NCBI RefSeq assembly: GCF_003590095.1
Contig: NC_039483.1
Span: forward strand, 10,292,001 to 10,356,000
DNA: 64,000 nt
Origin: Trichoplusia ni
Lineage: Eukaryota; Arthropoda; Insecta; Lepidoptera; Noctuidae
Direction of reading: 5' to 3'
Every line of letters starts with the position of its first letter. The stretch's first letter is position 1. A program made the position numbers and the translations under genes. This document shows positions 22,743-34,339 of this stretch, one piece after another. The notes below the pieces were generated by a model. It was not told the DNA's origin. It did not search any database and saw only the letters and a list, made by a program, of their open reading frames with translations.

Positions 22743-24048
22743 CAATGTGACAATTGGAAATTAATGATAAAAGGCACACGACAACCATTTAATATGAGAG
22801 CCAAGTTTAATACTTCTTAAGAATACCGCAGTTATGAAATTCGCTAGTAAACCATTTCCTTAATTTATTCATTTATCTATAGACGAATCATGCAATTGAA
22901 AAAATGTCTGAAAATCATCCGGCTGTTCCGACCAAGGTAGACATAGAATACCGTTGCGTGCTGATATCAAACTATTCTTAAAAGATTGGTGTGAAGTCCG
23001 TGTCATGGGCGACACTTTACTTTAAATGGACTTACATAACAGATACTTATAAAAGCTTGAGTTTGCATAAAACTCATATATCGAAATGGATATACCAAGC
23101 AAGAAAGATACGTGTTCATTTAGGTCGAGATATTCAGCCGCGTGTCACAATATACGTTCGTTATTCATCCCAGGTCTTGGACTTGGCTAAATGCACTGCC
23201 GAGTCACTTTATGAGGCGTCCGTAGTAAATAGTCAATTTATTAGTAGTGTCATACATTTAGGCTGAGGTTTTCAAGGTGTAAAAATATGATTAATGTTTT
23301 TGCCACTTCGATAAAAATAAACATATATTATGGTCTTTATGAGTAAGTAAGAGATAAGATGTCACTACCGAAAATAGATAAAAATACAGACAGATATGCA
23401 AATTTAATTACATTGTTTGTAACCGTAGATATGTATTTATAGGATTTAGAAAAATCTATTGTAAACTAGTGTTTATATCTCTTATCAACCTTTACACAAT
23501 AACTAAGGGTTATTGTCCTGTGTAAAGATAGTCTAGGAATTCGATTACAAGAACGTGTTACTTCCAATTAATATTACTATCGTTAACTATAATTTTCTAT
23601 GTCGAAATTTTGTTTACAAGTTCTAGGGCAATAAACTCAGGAGGAAGTGAGGAGATTCGTTGATTAGAGTTAATGGGTCAATGAAAAAAAACAATAACAT
23701 TCGGAGTCATGTTTTTGTTTATTTAGATAAAGAGGTCAGATAGAAAGTTGGTGTGTGTGAAGTAGTCACTTCGGTACCGAACTTAAAAAACTCTAAAAGT
23801 CGTGTATAAAAATATAGTAAGAAATTCAAATTAATTAAAGAGAACATATATATTTTAAAAGAACCTTTAACTAAGTATTGTTTTCACCTACAGCTTTATA
23901 ATGCAGGTGATTGTGTAGACACAGAGCTTTAGTTGCTAAAATGTCATGACTGTTTTATATCACAAAACTTATCGGACAAAAATATAGATTTTTGAAATAC
24001 ATACGTTTAGGTTTTTAAATTGTGTTTGATACTAAAATACTTAAGTCA

Positions 24049-24222
24049 TCGTTATTAAGACATTAATGAAGATTTAAATTTCATTCAATATTATCTACAT
24101 TTTTTTCGAAGCGGTTTTATGATTAATATCGTAAATCGTTATTAAGACTTTAATGAAGATTTAAATGTCATTCAATATTATCTACATTTTTTTCGATGCG
24201 GTTTTATGATTAATATCGTAAA
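24049..24222. repeat. 87-bp direct tandem duplication
   Basis: Two adjacent copies, 24049-24135 and 24136-24222, start with 'tcgttattaagac' and end with 'atatcgtaaa'. They differ at only a few positions, so the duplication is recent. Confidence 0.9.
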
Positions 24223-24667
24223 AACAACCAAGCAATGCTATAATTAGACCACTAGATAAAGCGCTTAGACTAGGTAGATACTACTGATACGTGATAATTT
24301 ACGCATTAGAGTTTAACGCGTAATAACATTTTGTATTGGTATTGGTTCAGATTTGGTTGTTCTATTATATAAGAGAGCCTATCTTTGTGCGAGCACGCAG
24401 TGTGCGCCTGATGTAGCACCGCACATCCTGCCTTATAGCGTCGCTAGTAAAGCTATGACATTGGCTCATGTTTATTCTAGGCATCGAGCTACTTCATTAG
24501 GTACTTCATCGGCACCTAAATGTTTAGTACTCAGGTCACACGCTAATCTCCATTATTCAATAGTAGTAACAAAACATTGTTGTGAGTGTTGACTTGAAGC
24601 TTTGTGTTTACTACACAACGGTTTTACGCGCGACACGTGACTCCACAAGTGCAGGATCGTTGCGCAC

Positions 24668-24883
24668 GAGGAATTGTGGCTAAGCTATAGTTTAGCCACG
24701 GTTCCTCATGCTAGTTTCGGAAGTCACGTTAAATTGTGGATGTTTTTATTTATGAATACATGTTTTACAATCGTTACGGGTCGTTTGAAGCTAGAAAAAC
24801 TGTCAACCAGACAAACTAAGGGGTGCTGACCATTTAACTGGGTTGGTGGTTGGTAGAAAAATTCTAAGCTGACGATGATGGTT
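24668..24883 (+). repeat. Interspersed repeat with stem-loop head
   Basis: Related to 37653-37932 (same strand) and, inverted, to part of it at 39856-40076. Landmarks are 'ttgtggctaagctata', 'cacgttaaattg', 'gctagaaa' and a 'gatgatg' tail. In this copy the start (24668-24707) forms an imperfect hairpin. The class is unknown, possibly SINE or non-autonomous LINE. Confidence 0.6.
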
Positions 24884-25599
24884 TTCATCTTGTAGTTCAT
24901 CACGTTGCGATGGTAACGTTGCGCATTATAGATACATAGCTATGGTCATAAGTACGATTAATCGCAGTATCACATCCATCTTTGACATTGAGATAATGTG
25001 TTTACTATGTGACAGCTAGACGCCACTCCGGCTTAATGTTTACCTTTTATACGTGAATAATATTATTGTTTACCTGACTTGCGAATTTTTATCAATGTTT
25101 TTTACAGTTTACAATCGTAGTAATGTTTAACTGTGTGTACTTAATAAACACTCTTATCATAGTTTATTTTTAGAGTGTTATTATTTTAAAATTTTGCCTG
25201 CTATTCATTTTCCTGAATATTGTAAGGGTCGGATTCCGTAGACACGAGGTCAAGGTCAGAAAGGTTCTTCAAGTCACTTTAATTGTCTTATGCTGGCTGG
25301 AGTAAACGTCCCTAAATATTGTTAAGCTCAGATGCTGTACACGAATTACTGCTTCTGATATCACAATAGTTTAATGTACGTATTTTTTACGGCAATTATA
25401 AGTAGGTTCAAAAAATATGTCATAATCATTCACAGCCCTAATTGTGCACCCACTACAGCATGGCTGCGAATAATCCTCTTTTTGACCTTCCTCCCCTTTT
25501 TCGTGTCATTTTCTACAAACATTCATACATCATTTTTTGCAAACTCTACCCAACAGTTGGGCTCATGATTGTGTTCTGTTAGCAGCTCTATTAATCCCT

Positions 25600-25817
25600 A
25601 CTAATATTATAAATGCGAAAGTAACTCTGTCTGTCCGTCTGTCTGTTACGCTTTCACGTCTAAATCACTGAACTGATTTTAATGAAATTTGGTACAGAGA
25701 TAAAGTTGACCTTGAGAAAGAACATAGGATAGTTTTAATCCCGTACTTTTGAAGAATTCTCTTGAAAACGCGATATAACTGACCTCGACGCGGGTGAAGC
25801 CGCGGGCGAAAAGCTAG
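25600..25817 (+). repeat. Lepidopteran-type interspersed repeat
   Basis: Starts 'aatattataaatgcgaaagt', contains a short TCTGTC run, and ends 'gcgggcgaaaagctagta'. The architecture (TCTG run near the head, 'gcggg..aa.agctagt' tail) parallels the repeat at 14507-17136 and 31471-32262, suggesting the same superfamily. Non-coding. Confidence 0.65.
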
Positions 25818-26820
25818 TATCTATATATTTGCTTCCATTGAAAAATGAAATGTGAATCAGACTTACCTATCTATTTGACGTTTAAAAGTCCCGTCTGTTG
25901 GTCACATTGCTTGTTAGTACGTTGAATCTTAACTTAACACATGTCATCCGTTAAGTGGCCCGATAAGTTTTTATTGTAGGTGTCTCTATTGTAGAAATTT
26001 CTTATCTTTGAGATTTATCAGGCTACTTGTTTTGTTGAATGACTTTAAGTTTACCAGTAGATTAAATTCTGATTCGAATTTTTGAAGTAAGTATTTAATT
26101 TATGAGCGAATCTTTGATAAGATTCGTTGCTAATCAAGTTTTTTAATTGTATGATAAAATACTCGTATTAATGTCCTTGCGATTTTGATAACCTTTTTCT
26201 GTGCAAGAGTTCGTAAGTTTGATCATTACTATGTTTTTTTAAAGTTATGTATACTTTTTTTATTATACTCAAATATACAGAAGGAACTTTTCTTCAAATA
26301 AAACTATTAATGAGTGAAGAGTTTACCATAGTCAAGTGTCAGACCATGGTAAACTCCTCGCTCTTTAATATTTTTTCACATGTACAGGAACATAATAATA
26401 TTGTATCCGTGAAAATATATTATCGTCAAAGCTTTTTTGTGTACTGTCAGCGCCTACCTTTACATTAATGGGTGATTTTTTGTACAATAAATTAAACAAT
26501 TATTTGTATTTTATTAACCTTAATATTGTTATTCTTTGCGTATAGATTTTTGATTTAAAATTTTATCACTCAATTAAAATCCAAACTCAGTTAAGCTTAT
26601 GATTAACCTAGAAAATACTTGCGATACCCTTTGTCATCTTTGTGCGTAAAATGAGATTGCAGATGACTTTGTTGTAATGAAAAGCTATCATATTAAACAA
26701 TATTTTAAAAGATTTTGCTGTAAGTTTAGCGTAACGCTTCACTAATTTTGGAGTTCTTCAAGGAGCTGCGCTTGGATCAACACTTAATTCAAATGCAACT
26801 TTTTAATAATTAATATAATT

Positions 26821-26826
26821 TATTTA
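26821..26826 (-). terminator. Candidate poly(A) signal of gene B
   Basis: AATAAA on the minus strand, 330 nt beyond the stop codon of gene B. Confidence 0.35.
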
Positions 26827-27155
26827 TTATTACAACACAAACACAAACAAATTAGTGTAAAAATTTGGCATTGCATTCTACTATATAACATCATTATAAT
26901 CTCAATCATTGTCTTAGACAAAAAAAATATCACATACAATTATGGACACATAGAAACTTAATTAAAGCTTTAAAACAATTAATTCTTAAAACTAGTCAAC
27001 TAAAATAATATCCACTTTGATTAACAGCTGAAATTTTAGTATTTCATTAATATCATTATCACATTTACCATTTTTATCAAATCTTAATTAAAATTTGATT
27101 AATGTTTAAAAATAGCCACATCAATGTACATCCTATTTTCTAACGAGTACAAGGC

Positions 27156-30100
27156 TTAAGTTCTAATTTGGAAGTCAAGCCAATGTCCTCCTTTGAGCTT
27201 TATATTAAAGGTTTCTTTGCATAACTCTGCAGGAATACATGTTTTAGCACTAGGGGAGAGGACGAAGTGCTGAAGAATCTGATACGTCAACACTTTAATC
27301 TCGAAGAGAGCAAATCTCGACCCTGAAATTATAAACAAATACATCATTTTAGATATATTTTTTTTTTAATTTCTCTCATACATACAGGCTGTAACTGTTT
27401 GAATCTTTCTGAAGCTTACCTATACAATTTCTGGGTCCAGAACCAAAAGGCATGTAAACGAACGTCGAAATCAGATGTTTGTTCTTTTCGGAGAACCTCT
27501 CAGGGTCGAATTTGTTGGGGTTTGGGAAAAACTTAGGATCCCGATGGAAGGCATATACAGGTATTGAGATACCCGTACCTTTCTGGACCTGGAAAAGATA
27601 ATATGTTACTACTCTCTATACGTTTCACTTTTTAGTATTTAAAAAAAATATTAGTTTTAGTTTTACTTACAATAAAATCACGTTCAGCGGTATCGTTGGG
27701 TTTTCCCAGGTTGTAATCTTTAACGCATATCCTGTCAAGGGCGATACCAGGTGGCCACATTCTCAAAAGCTCTGTAAACAAAAGAAGCCAGAAGATCATT
27801 TTAAATCCTACATCAAAACTTTAACCTCAAGTATATCATCTTTGATTTTTACCTGAGACAACCATGTCCATATATACCATATTCTGTATTGAATTGAAGT
27901 CTATCTTTCCATTGTTTTTGGCGTCGACTTCCTTGATTTCCTGTGCTAATCGATCCTGGACATCAGGGTTGACAGCCAGCTCATACAGCAGGAATGACAT
28001 ACCTGATGATACGGTTTCGAAACCAGCAATGAAGAACAGCACTGCTTGAGCTATGAGGTCGTGGTCCGTCCAGACTGCAAAAAATAATCATAAATAGTCA
28101 ATTAGATTTAACGTGAATTTTGTAGTAGCCTGGTTGGTTGACACCTTATTGAGTACTTAATTATGAATACTGCTGTCACGTTATTGCCCACGTTGTATCA
28201 TTGATAATTTTACCACATCACGTCTCATTGTAATACCTAACACTACAAACACTAACGTTTGTATTAAGTTACTTGTACATGTAATTTAATATTTCTACGT
28301 CGTAAACTCATGTTGCGAGTTCTTTGATTTTTGTCGTAAACATCCGGCAGACAGACTACTAACAAATGTCGGTAATTATCTCAACTTTTTGCACATTTAA
28401 TGATATCCAAATGTCATTCAAATTACAAACGTTGAAAAAAAAAGTTGTCCAGCCATGATAAATTGTATACCTATTGTAGAAAATATAATAGTTATTATAG
28501 CTAATTTAGCAATTGGAAACTATTTCTTACCTCTATTAATTTTTGTTTGTCCAACCGAAGATTCCTCTACTGTCGCGAATCCTGCAGCTGTGTCGTTAGT
28601 CTTCACTTCGTCATGGGTTAATTTTCCTGAAAGACAATTAAAATTTTTAGGTTTCCTGTGATAAAAATAACACTACAAAAATATATGTTACATCACAAAA
28701 TTATTAAACCCAAGTCAGTTTTAGTCAAGCAGTCAGTTTTATCAATCTCACATCAAAATCTTTTCAAAAAAAGTGTTACATTACATATTATATTATATTC
28801 TTTTACTCCCACCTTTCTTGGCTTCCATGAGCAAGTGAATCATATCAGGTCTGATAATGTTACGTTCTTCACGGTCCCTCATAGTTCCCATAAACAAGTC
28901 TTTGAAAAACAATTTTCCTTCTTCAGTAAGGAAATCCAATTTCATAAGCTGAAACACGACATAAAATTGGGATCAATTATGAATATTATTTGGTCCATGT
29001 TTGAATACATTTCATTCTGGAATTATTTTGTATCAAACAATATATCAATTGAAGTCTTTCCAACACCTAAGTGGTTTTAACTATTGCATGTTATTGCAGG
29101 TACTAAAGTATGATGGCACATAAATGCTCTGATTGCAGGACGTGTATCGTAGCGTAATCCGCATCTGTGGTTATACGTTTATACGTATGGCCTTGCACCT
29201 TGATCATATTCGTATTCATCACATACACGTGGATAGGCTAGACAAAAACATTGATGTTATCAAAGCTAACAAAAAACGAATATCTTATTAATTTATATTC
29301 TTAATTTATCATCAACTATTTTATCATGGAACTTTGTCATGATAACAATATTATTTGTTTGTTCTTTTATCAAGTTTCACAATTATTTTTTTTCGTTTTG
29401 ATGCAAATGTGAATCTCAAGGAAACCTCACTATTACTAACCTTGGCAAGTTTCGGTAGATTCATCAAAAAGAAGAACGTTAAAATCTGACGGAATGTAAA
29501 TGTGGATATCTTTTTTCCCATAACGTAGAAGCTATTCTCCGGATCATGATGAGAGTCCACTTTCAGTCCAAAAGCACATGTTGCAACCACGTCGTTAGCA
29601 AACCGGGTCGTCATGTCCTTGACGTCTACTTCTAACGTATCAGCTGCAAGGTTAAACAACAATTTATGATCATGAACGTTTTTTTCTTTTCAATGATTAG
29701 GAAGATATTTATTATCTCACCTTTCGAGTCCTTCAATTTTTGTTTTAATGCCAATATCATCTGATCGCCCACTTCAACCATGAATGGCACCATCAAGCGA
29801 ATCTTGGAGCTCGTGAAAGCTGGACTCAATGTTGATCTCATGTCCTTCCATTCTTGACCTAAAACAACATTAGAATAAATTATTTATTTGAAATCATGAT
29901 CAAATATTAGTATAGTCTTAAGTTAACTTACCCTTCATAGAAAACAAGTTACGACCAAAATATGAGTCGCTGTTGCTGAATATGGACCGATGGTCGAGGA
30001 AATGTTCGAAATCTTTGACTGTTATCTTTTTAACCAGTTCAATATCATGGACTATGACTATCGGGTTTGAGAATTCATATCTGACAATAAATCTGCAAGA

Positions 30101-30380
30101 ACAAAAAATGAGAGCTCAAATTATCTTCTCTATAATCCTGTTTTTGTTTTCAATTATTATTATAACGATCCAAAACCTACCTCTCTTTACTATATCTGTT
30201 GTAGATTTCCTGTAAAGCATCAACAATGTGCTTCCTGCGCAGCAGCATGTCAGCCATGTTCCCTATTATGGGCAAAGGCATGTCGAACTTGACTCCATAG
30301 CGATAGAATCTGGAGAAGACCTGGCTGAGGTAATGCACCAGCACGAGGAACACCACGATCCCCACCAAGTAGATAATCAT
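27156..30380 (-). CDS. CYP9A: CYP9A-like cytochrome P450, gene B (10 coding exons, 530 aa)
   Basis: Exons: 30380-30181, 30092-29932, 29858-29721, 29643-29441, 28948-28813, 28626-28531, 28074-27853, 27771-27671, 27588-27420, 27322-27156; total 1593 nt, in frame. Phases match genes A, C and D. Membrane anchor at residues 1-20, hinge MPLPIIGNM, C-helix WKDMR 124-128, I-helix AGFET 328-332 with the normal Thr, K-helix ELLR 386-389, FDPERF, haem loop FGSGPRNCIG with Cys 474. Expected to be a microsomal monooxygenase of xenobiotics. Exon 3 shares a 96-nt tract, identical base for base, with the P450 fragment at 38.5 kb (29755-29850 against 38515-38610). The start is the ATG three nt after a TTCAG acceptor. 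Introns are the most compact of the four genes, apart from the inferred 5'-UTR intron. Confidence 0.94.
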
Positions 30381-31470
30381 GATCTGAAGCAAAATTATGA
30401 AATGGAAATAATTTTTAGTTACTATAGTATTCCCTAATCGCATCCTTAGCTCGACTAAAAGAAACACTGATAGACCCTCTCTTAAGTGGGATTGCGATTT
30501 GCTGTCAAGATTGTATGTTTGTAACAAGATATGCTTCTTTTTTGAGTTATCAAAAGCCAATTTGCTTCTGACATTGCATTGTTTTTCATAGCAACATTGA
30601 TGGCTAAACACACGGATGTTTCGATATTTTTAGTGACGTCTTTTAGATTACGGTCTTTATCTAAATTAGTATGATTAAATTTGAGTGGTCACTCGGTACT
30701 AAACGGCATGTTATTCATAATATCATTAACACTATTGTTATTGAATTCAATTATTTTACACTCTTGTAAGATTTATCTCAAGTATTCAACGCACGTGTCT
30801 TAAAACGTTTGCATGTAATTACAATTAGACACTTAAACGCTTGTTACCTCTTAAAGACTAAAATAATCGATAAACTTCAATGAATTCTGATTATATAAAA
30901 TCCAGATTTGTAAACAATGTTTCGCCTTCCTGCCCAGTACCTACGATAATTTTTATAATGCCCTTGATTCTGTAGGTGAACTTTGGAAAAAAGGACTTCA
31001 ATTATTAGATTAATCATGGTGTTTAAGACGGCAATCTTTTTGTCCAAACACGGTCATTGCGGTCAATATCAAACAAGAATAATTAGATACGGGTTACAAA
31101 GGCTGTCGAGTCACACGGCAAACAAAACAAAGACCTTAAATTTATCATTTGAGATAAATACTCACTTATTTTTGTTGCCTTTACAATACATATAATTTTA
31201 AAAGATTTATTCATCACAACCCGATAAGATTACGACATACACGCACACAACACAAAGGATATTAACCTGAGAGAATAAGATATTTTCGTAATTATCCTTA
31301 TTTGGCATCGTCGATACAGATAGGTACTTCTAAATTTTTTTTTGATTATCTTTCTGTGGTTGTGGCAATACACTATTTTTTTCTTCCTATATGTATATGT
31401 CTTCCTGTATATGGCATCCAAATTATGAAAGTCGGCTACCATTGTTCAACAAACCTATTAATTTATTTTA

Positions 31471-32262
31471 AACTAGCTGTTGCCCGCGACGTTTGTCTGC
31501 GTGATTTTCAAGATGTGAAAAACAATGAAGTTTAATACTAACGATCATCGCAAAAATGTAACGCAATATTAAAAAACATACAAGAAATATATTATTATAC
31601 ATTTTGTTTTTCAATTTTAAGCTTGCTTTATTACTTCTAATTTTTTATGATTCTAGAGCGAACCAAAAATTATCTGATGTTTAAATCAAAATTATTTATT
31701 AGTCTTGAAAGGGAGAAAGAAAAATATATCATTGCTCTGCCGATAGTCTTTAGATCAATAGCGTGATGTTTTTTGTGTAAATTGATGACCGTACTGCCTA
31801 CTATTAAATGGGGTGAAAATACACCTCATAATTGTATTACACGATGTTACGGGTGGGTCCAGAAATGCAAAACTTTACTGTTCATGCCCCCCGCATGGTA
31901 GCGTTATGATTTTGATATATATGTTGTATCAAGTGTTCGACAATGTTCATGCAAAATTTGAACAAAATATATTTAGTAGTTCATGAGATAATTTGATATT
32001 TGTTGATAGATATAAAAGGCTTCTGCTCATCCCCTGTAACTAAAAGCGAGATAATAAGTAGAAAGTATGTTGACCGGACCTCTTGTTGATATTCTCTTTC
32101 TTTCCGGACATACATACAGACAAACAGACAAAAATTCTAAAAATCATATTTTCGGCTTCGGAATCGCTCATAGACCATCCAGCAATCATTCTTTTTTTTT
32201 TTAATATTCAATGTACAGTTTTCACTTTTCTACAATTTTATTATATGTAGGTATAGATACGA
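31471..32262 (-). repeat. Interspersed repeat, copy 2 (uninterrupted)
   Basis: Inverted relative to the split copy at 14507-17136. It begins (plus strand) with 'actagctgttgcccgcg', includes a degenerate 'cagacaaacagaca' run, and ends near 32262. About 790 bp long, non-coding. It lies inside the inferred first intron of gene B. Confidence 0.75.
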
Positions 32263-33043
32263 TTATTATAATCATTCTTATTTAAAGTCGATTTTAATAA
32301 TCTAATCATGTTTTACGAATGATTTAAATATAGGTATTTTGAAATCTTGTATTTGTGGCTACTACGTAATTTTTTTACCATCCACAACAACAAAGAAAAT
32401 ATTTTTCTTTGCGGATTTTGACACTGTTAATCGTATCTACTAGAATTTTAATAAAACTAGTAGTACGAAACAAAATCAAAGTTTTATAATTTATCTTAAT
32501 AATTGCTCTAATTATAGTAAAAAAATATAGGTACCTCTAAATATCGGGCACTGATAACCTCAATTGTTTTGTAAACATTATGTTATGTGAACGCTAAGTG
32601 GTAATTATACAATTTGTAACATGTTAATTATCAAATTTCGGTACCGTATTACAAGTCACTAAATCGCACTAATTAGATATGATTATCAAAATATTATTGC
32701 TAATAAAAATGTTACACGCAACTTTAAATTACACAACTAATTTACCAAGAAACAGTTTTCTTGTAAAGCCGCAACCAAAACAATATTTGCAATTTTTTTA
32801 TATTAATCTATACATAAGTGATGTTGCTAGCAAACATTTTAGCGTCATCGATACGTGGTCCACTTTCGAACTAACATACTTTTTGTTTACATAACACGTG
32901 ACTAGTAATACTACACTAAAAACCAGTTCTGCTACGCTACCAGCAACAAACACGCACACACATAAAAAAAAGATCGCACTAAAGTTATATTTACAAAACG
33001 CAGTACACCATAGGTAAATAATAAACAAATGCAAATTACTTAC

Positions 33044-33185
33044 GACTTGATCGATGTACTATTAATAGAATCACACAACACTAGGCAAGGTTTAAGTGGA
33101 GGAGTTTAACAAGCGTTGTGCCCGAGTCACGGGCAGACTGCGTTTGAGCCGAGCGTAGGGAGATACGGAGATAACATTATTTATA
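33044..33185 (-). promoter_or_regulatory. Candidate promoter and 5'-UTR exon of gene B
   Basis: Minus-strand TATAAATA at 33185-33178 is followed by about 110 nt of relatively GC-rich sequence. This ends at 33044 with a consensus GTAAGT donor. Splicing to the acceptor at 30384 would place the ATG three nt into exon 2 and make a 2.66 kb first intron. No ATG-initiated long frame occurs in the exon. RNA evidence is lacking. Confidence 0.5.
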
Positions 33186-33189
33186 CCAT

Positions 33190-34147
33190 TCACTATCTGT
33201 TTGCGCGCGAATCTGTATTTTGTTTTGTCGAAAACTGTACACACAACAACAATAATTAAGACCTACACGAAAATATTAATAATGTTATTTAACCTTCATT
33301 AATGTTTAGAACAACAAAGTGTTATTTTTTGCAACTCGAATTGCGTAGCTTTGATTTTTAAGTTTGCCTTGAACGTGGATGGATCACGCAAAGGTAAAAG
33401 TTGTGAATGGGGATAAACTTGTAATTTTGAACATTTTGCGGTTCAAAAGAATTGTTTTTCATTAAAACGAACCCCGCATACTTCTACAAAGTATACCCTT
33501 ACTAAGTTAATATCCACGCTGTATTGTTTTACCCGGTGTGTGAATGCATACAATGACAGTTTTCTTGTACTTTGCTTAGCAATTACACAAATTATGTAAT
33601 GTTCGCTGGGAGCCACCTACCGGTCTTTTACTCTGATATAAGGTTTTTTTTAAACCGACTTCTGCACTAATGAAAGCCACTCGGCGATCTGAGTGTCATA
33701 TGTCTGAGTGTCAAAAATATATCACCATCTCTTTCAACGAGTGAAAAAGTGGTTTGGTGGCTAATCCTTGCTAGCCAGGAGAGTCGTCTGATAATAATTT
33801 TAGTCCAACTAAAGTTTTGCGGTCCTTGTTACAGTTGTACGTTTCAACTACAAATGGCCCTAAAGTGCAAAATTTTTGCTGTTTTAAGTTTAAATTATGA
33901 AATGTGGAAAATTAACTTAACTAAATATACGATATTATCATCTATCATCTATTATCAGATGCCATTGGAGTCTAAAACATTTGGTGCACCTGCTTAAAAA
34001 CAAGAGTACGTCCAATACTAATAACATTTGCAAGAGGTGATCTGACTCCTGCGCTCCTGGTGCAGAATGGGCATTAAAAATGTCAATATTGTAACGTCTT
34101 ACAATGATAAGTGTAATAATAAAAATTTGAAAATTATTTATGTAAAG
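33190..34147. other. Intergenic between genes B and C
   Basis: AT-rich with no domain-bearing ORF. The frames at 33749-33997 and 33938-34177 are unsupported. Confidence 0.5.
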
Positions 34148-34153
34148 TTTATT
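34148..34153 (-). terminator. Candidate poly(A) signal of gene C
   Basis: AATAAA on the minus strand, 187 nt beyond the gene C stop. Confidence 0.4.
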
Positions 34154-34339
34154 AAATTGTTCATCAAGTTCTCTCAATTATCTACGATGACTAGTTTCGA
34201 TTAAAATTAATGTGTTTATCTTTACTGCATCTCTGGAGGCGCTTCTTATTGCAGTAAAGTGACTCTAGGTCGACGGTTCAAAAGTTCTCTTTCTATGGAG
34301 AAGAACCGACAAGAAACTCCATAGGTTTGTCTTGAAGGC

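Larger units (their letters stand above)
22750..26820. other. Intergenic between P450 genes A and B, repeat-bearing
   Basis: No supported gene. It holds an 87-bp tandem duplication (24049-24222) and two interspersed repeats (24668-24883 and 25600-25817). ORFs at 22991-23266 and 24353-24592 have no recognisable domain or splice partners. Confidence 0.5.

Noticed and set aside
24049..24222. CRISPR-like or satellite array
   Set aside because: Just two adjacent 87-bp units with no spacers, in a eukaryotic genome.
28658..29080. 140-codon plus-strand ORF
   Set aside because: Lies antisense across exon 5 and intron sequence of P450 gene B; a shadow of a well-supported gene.
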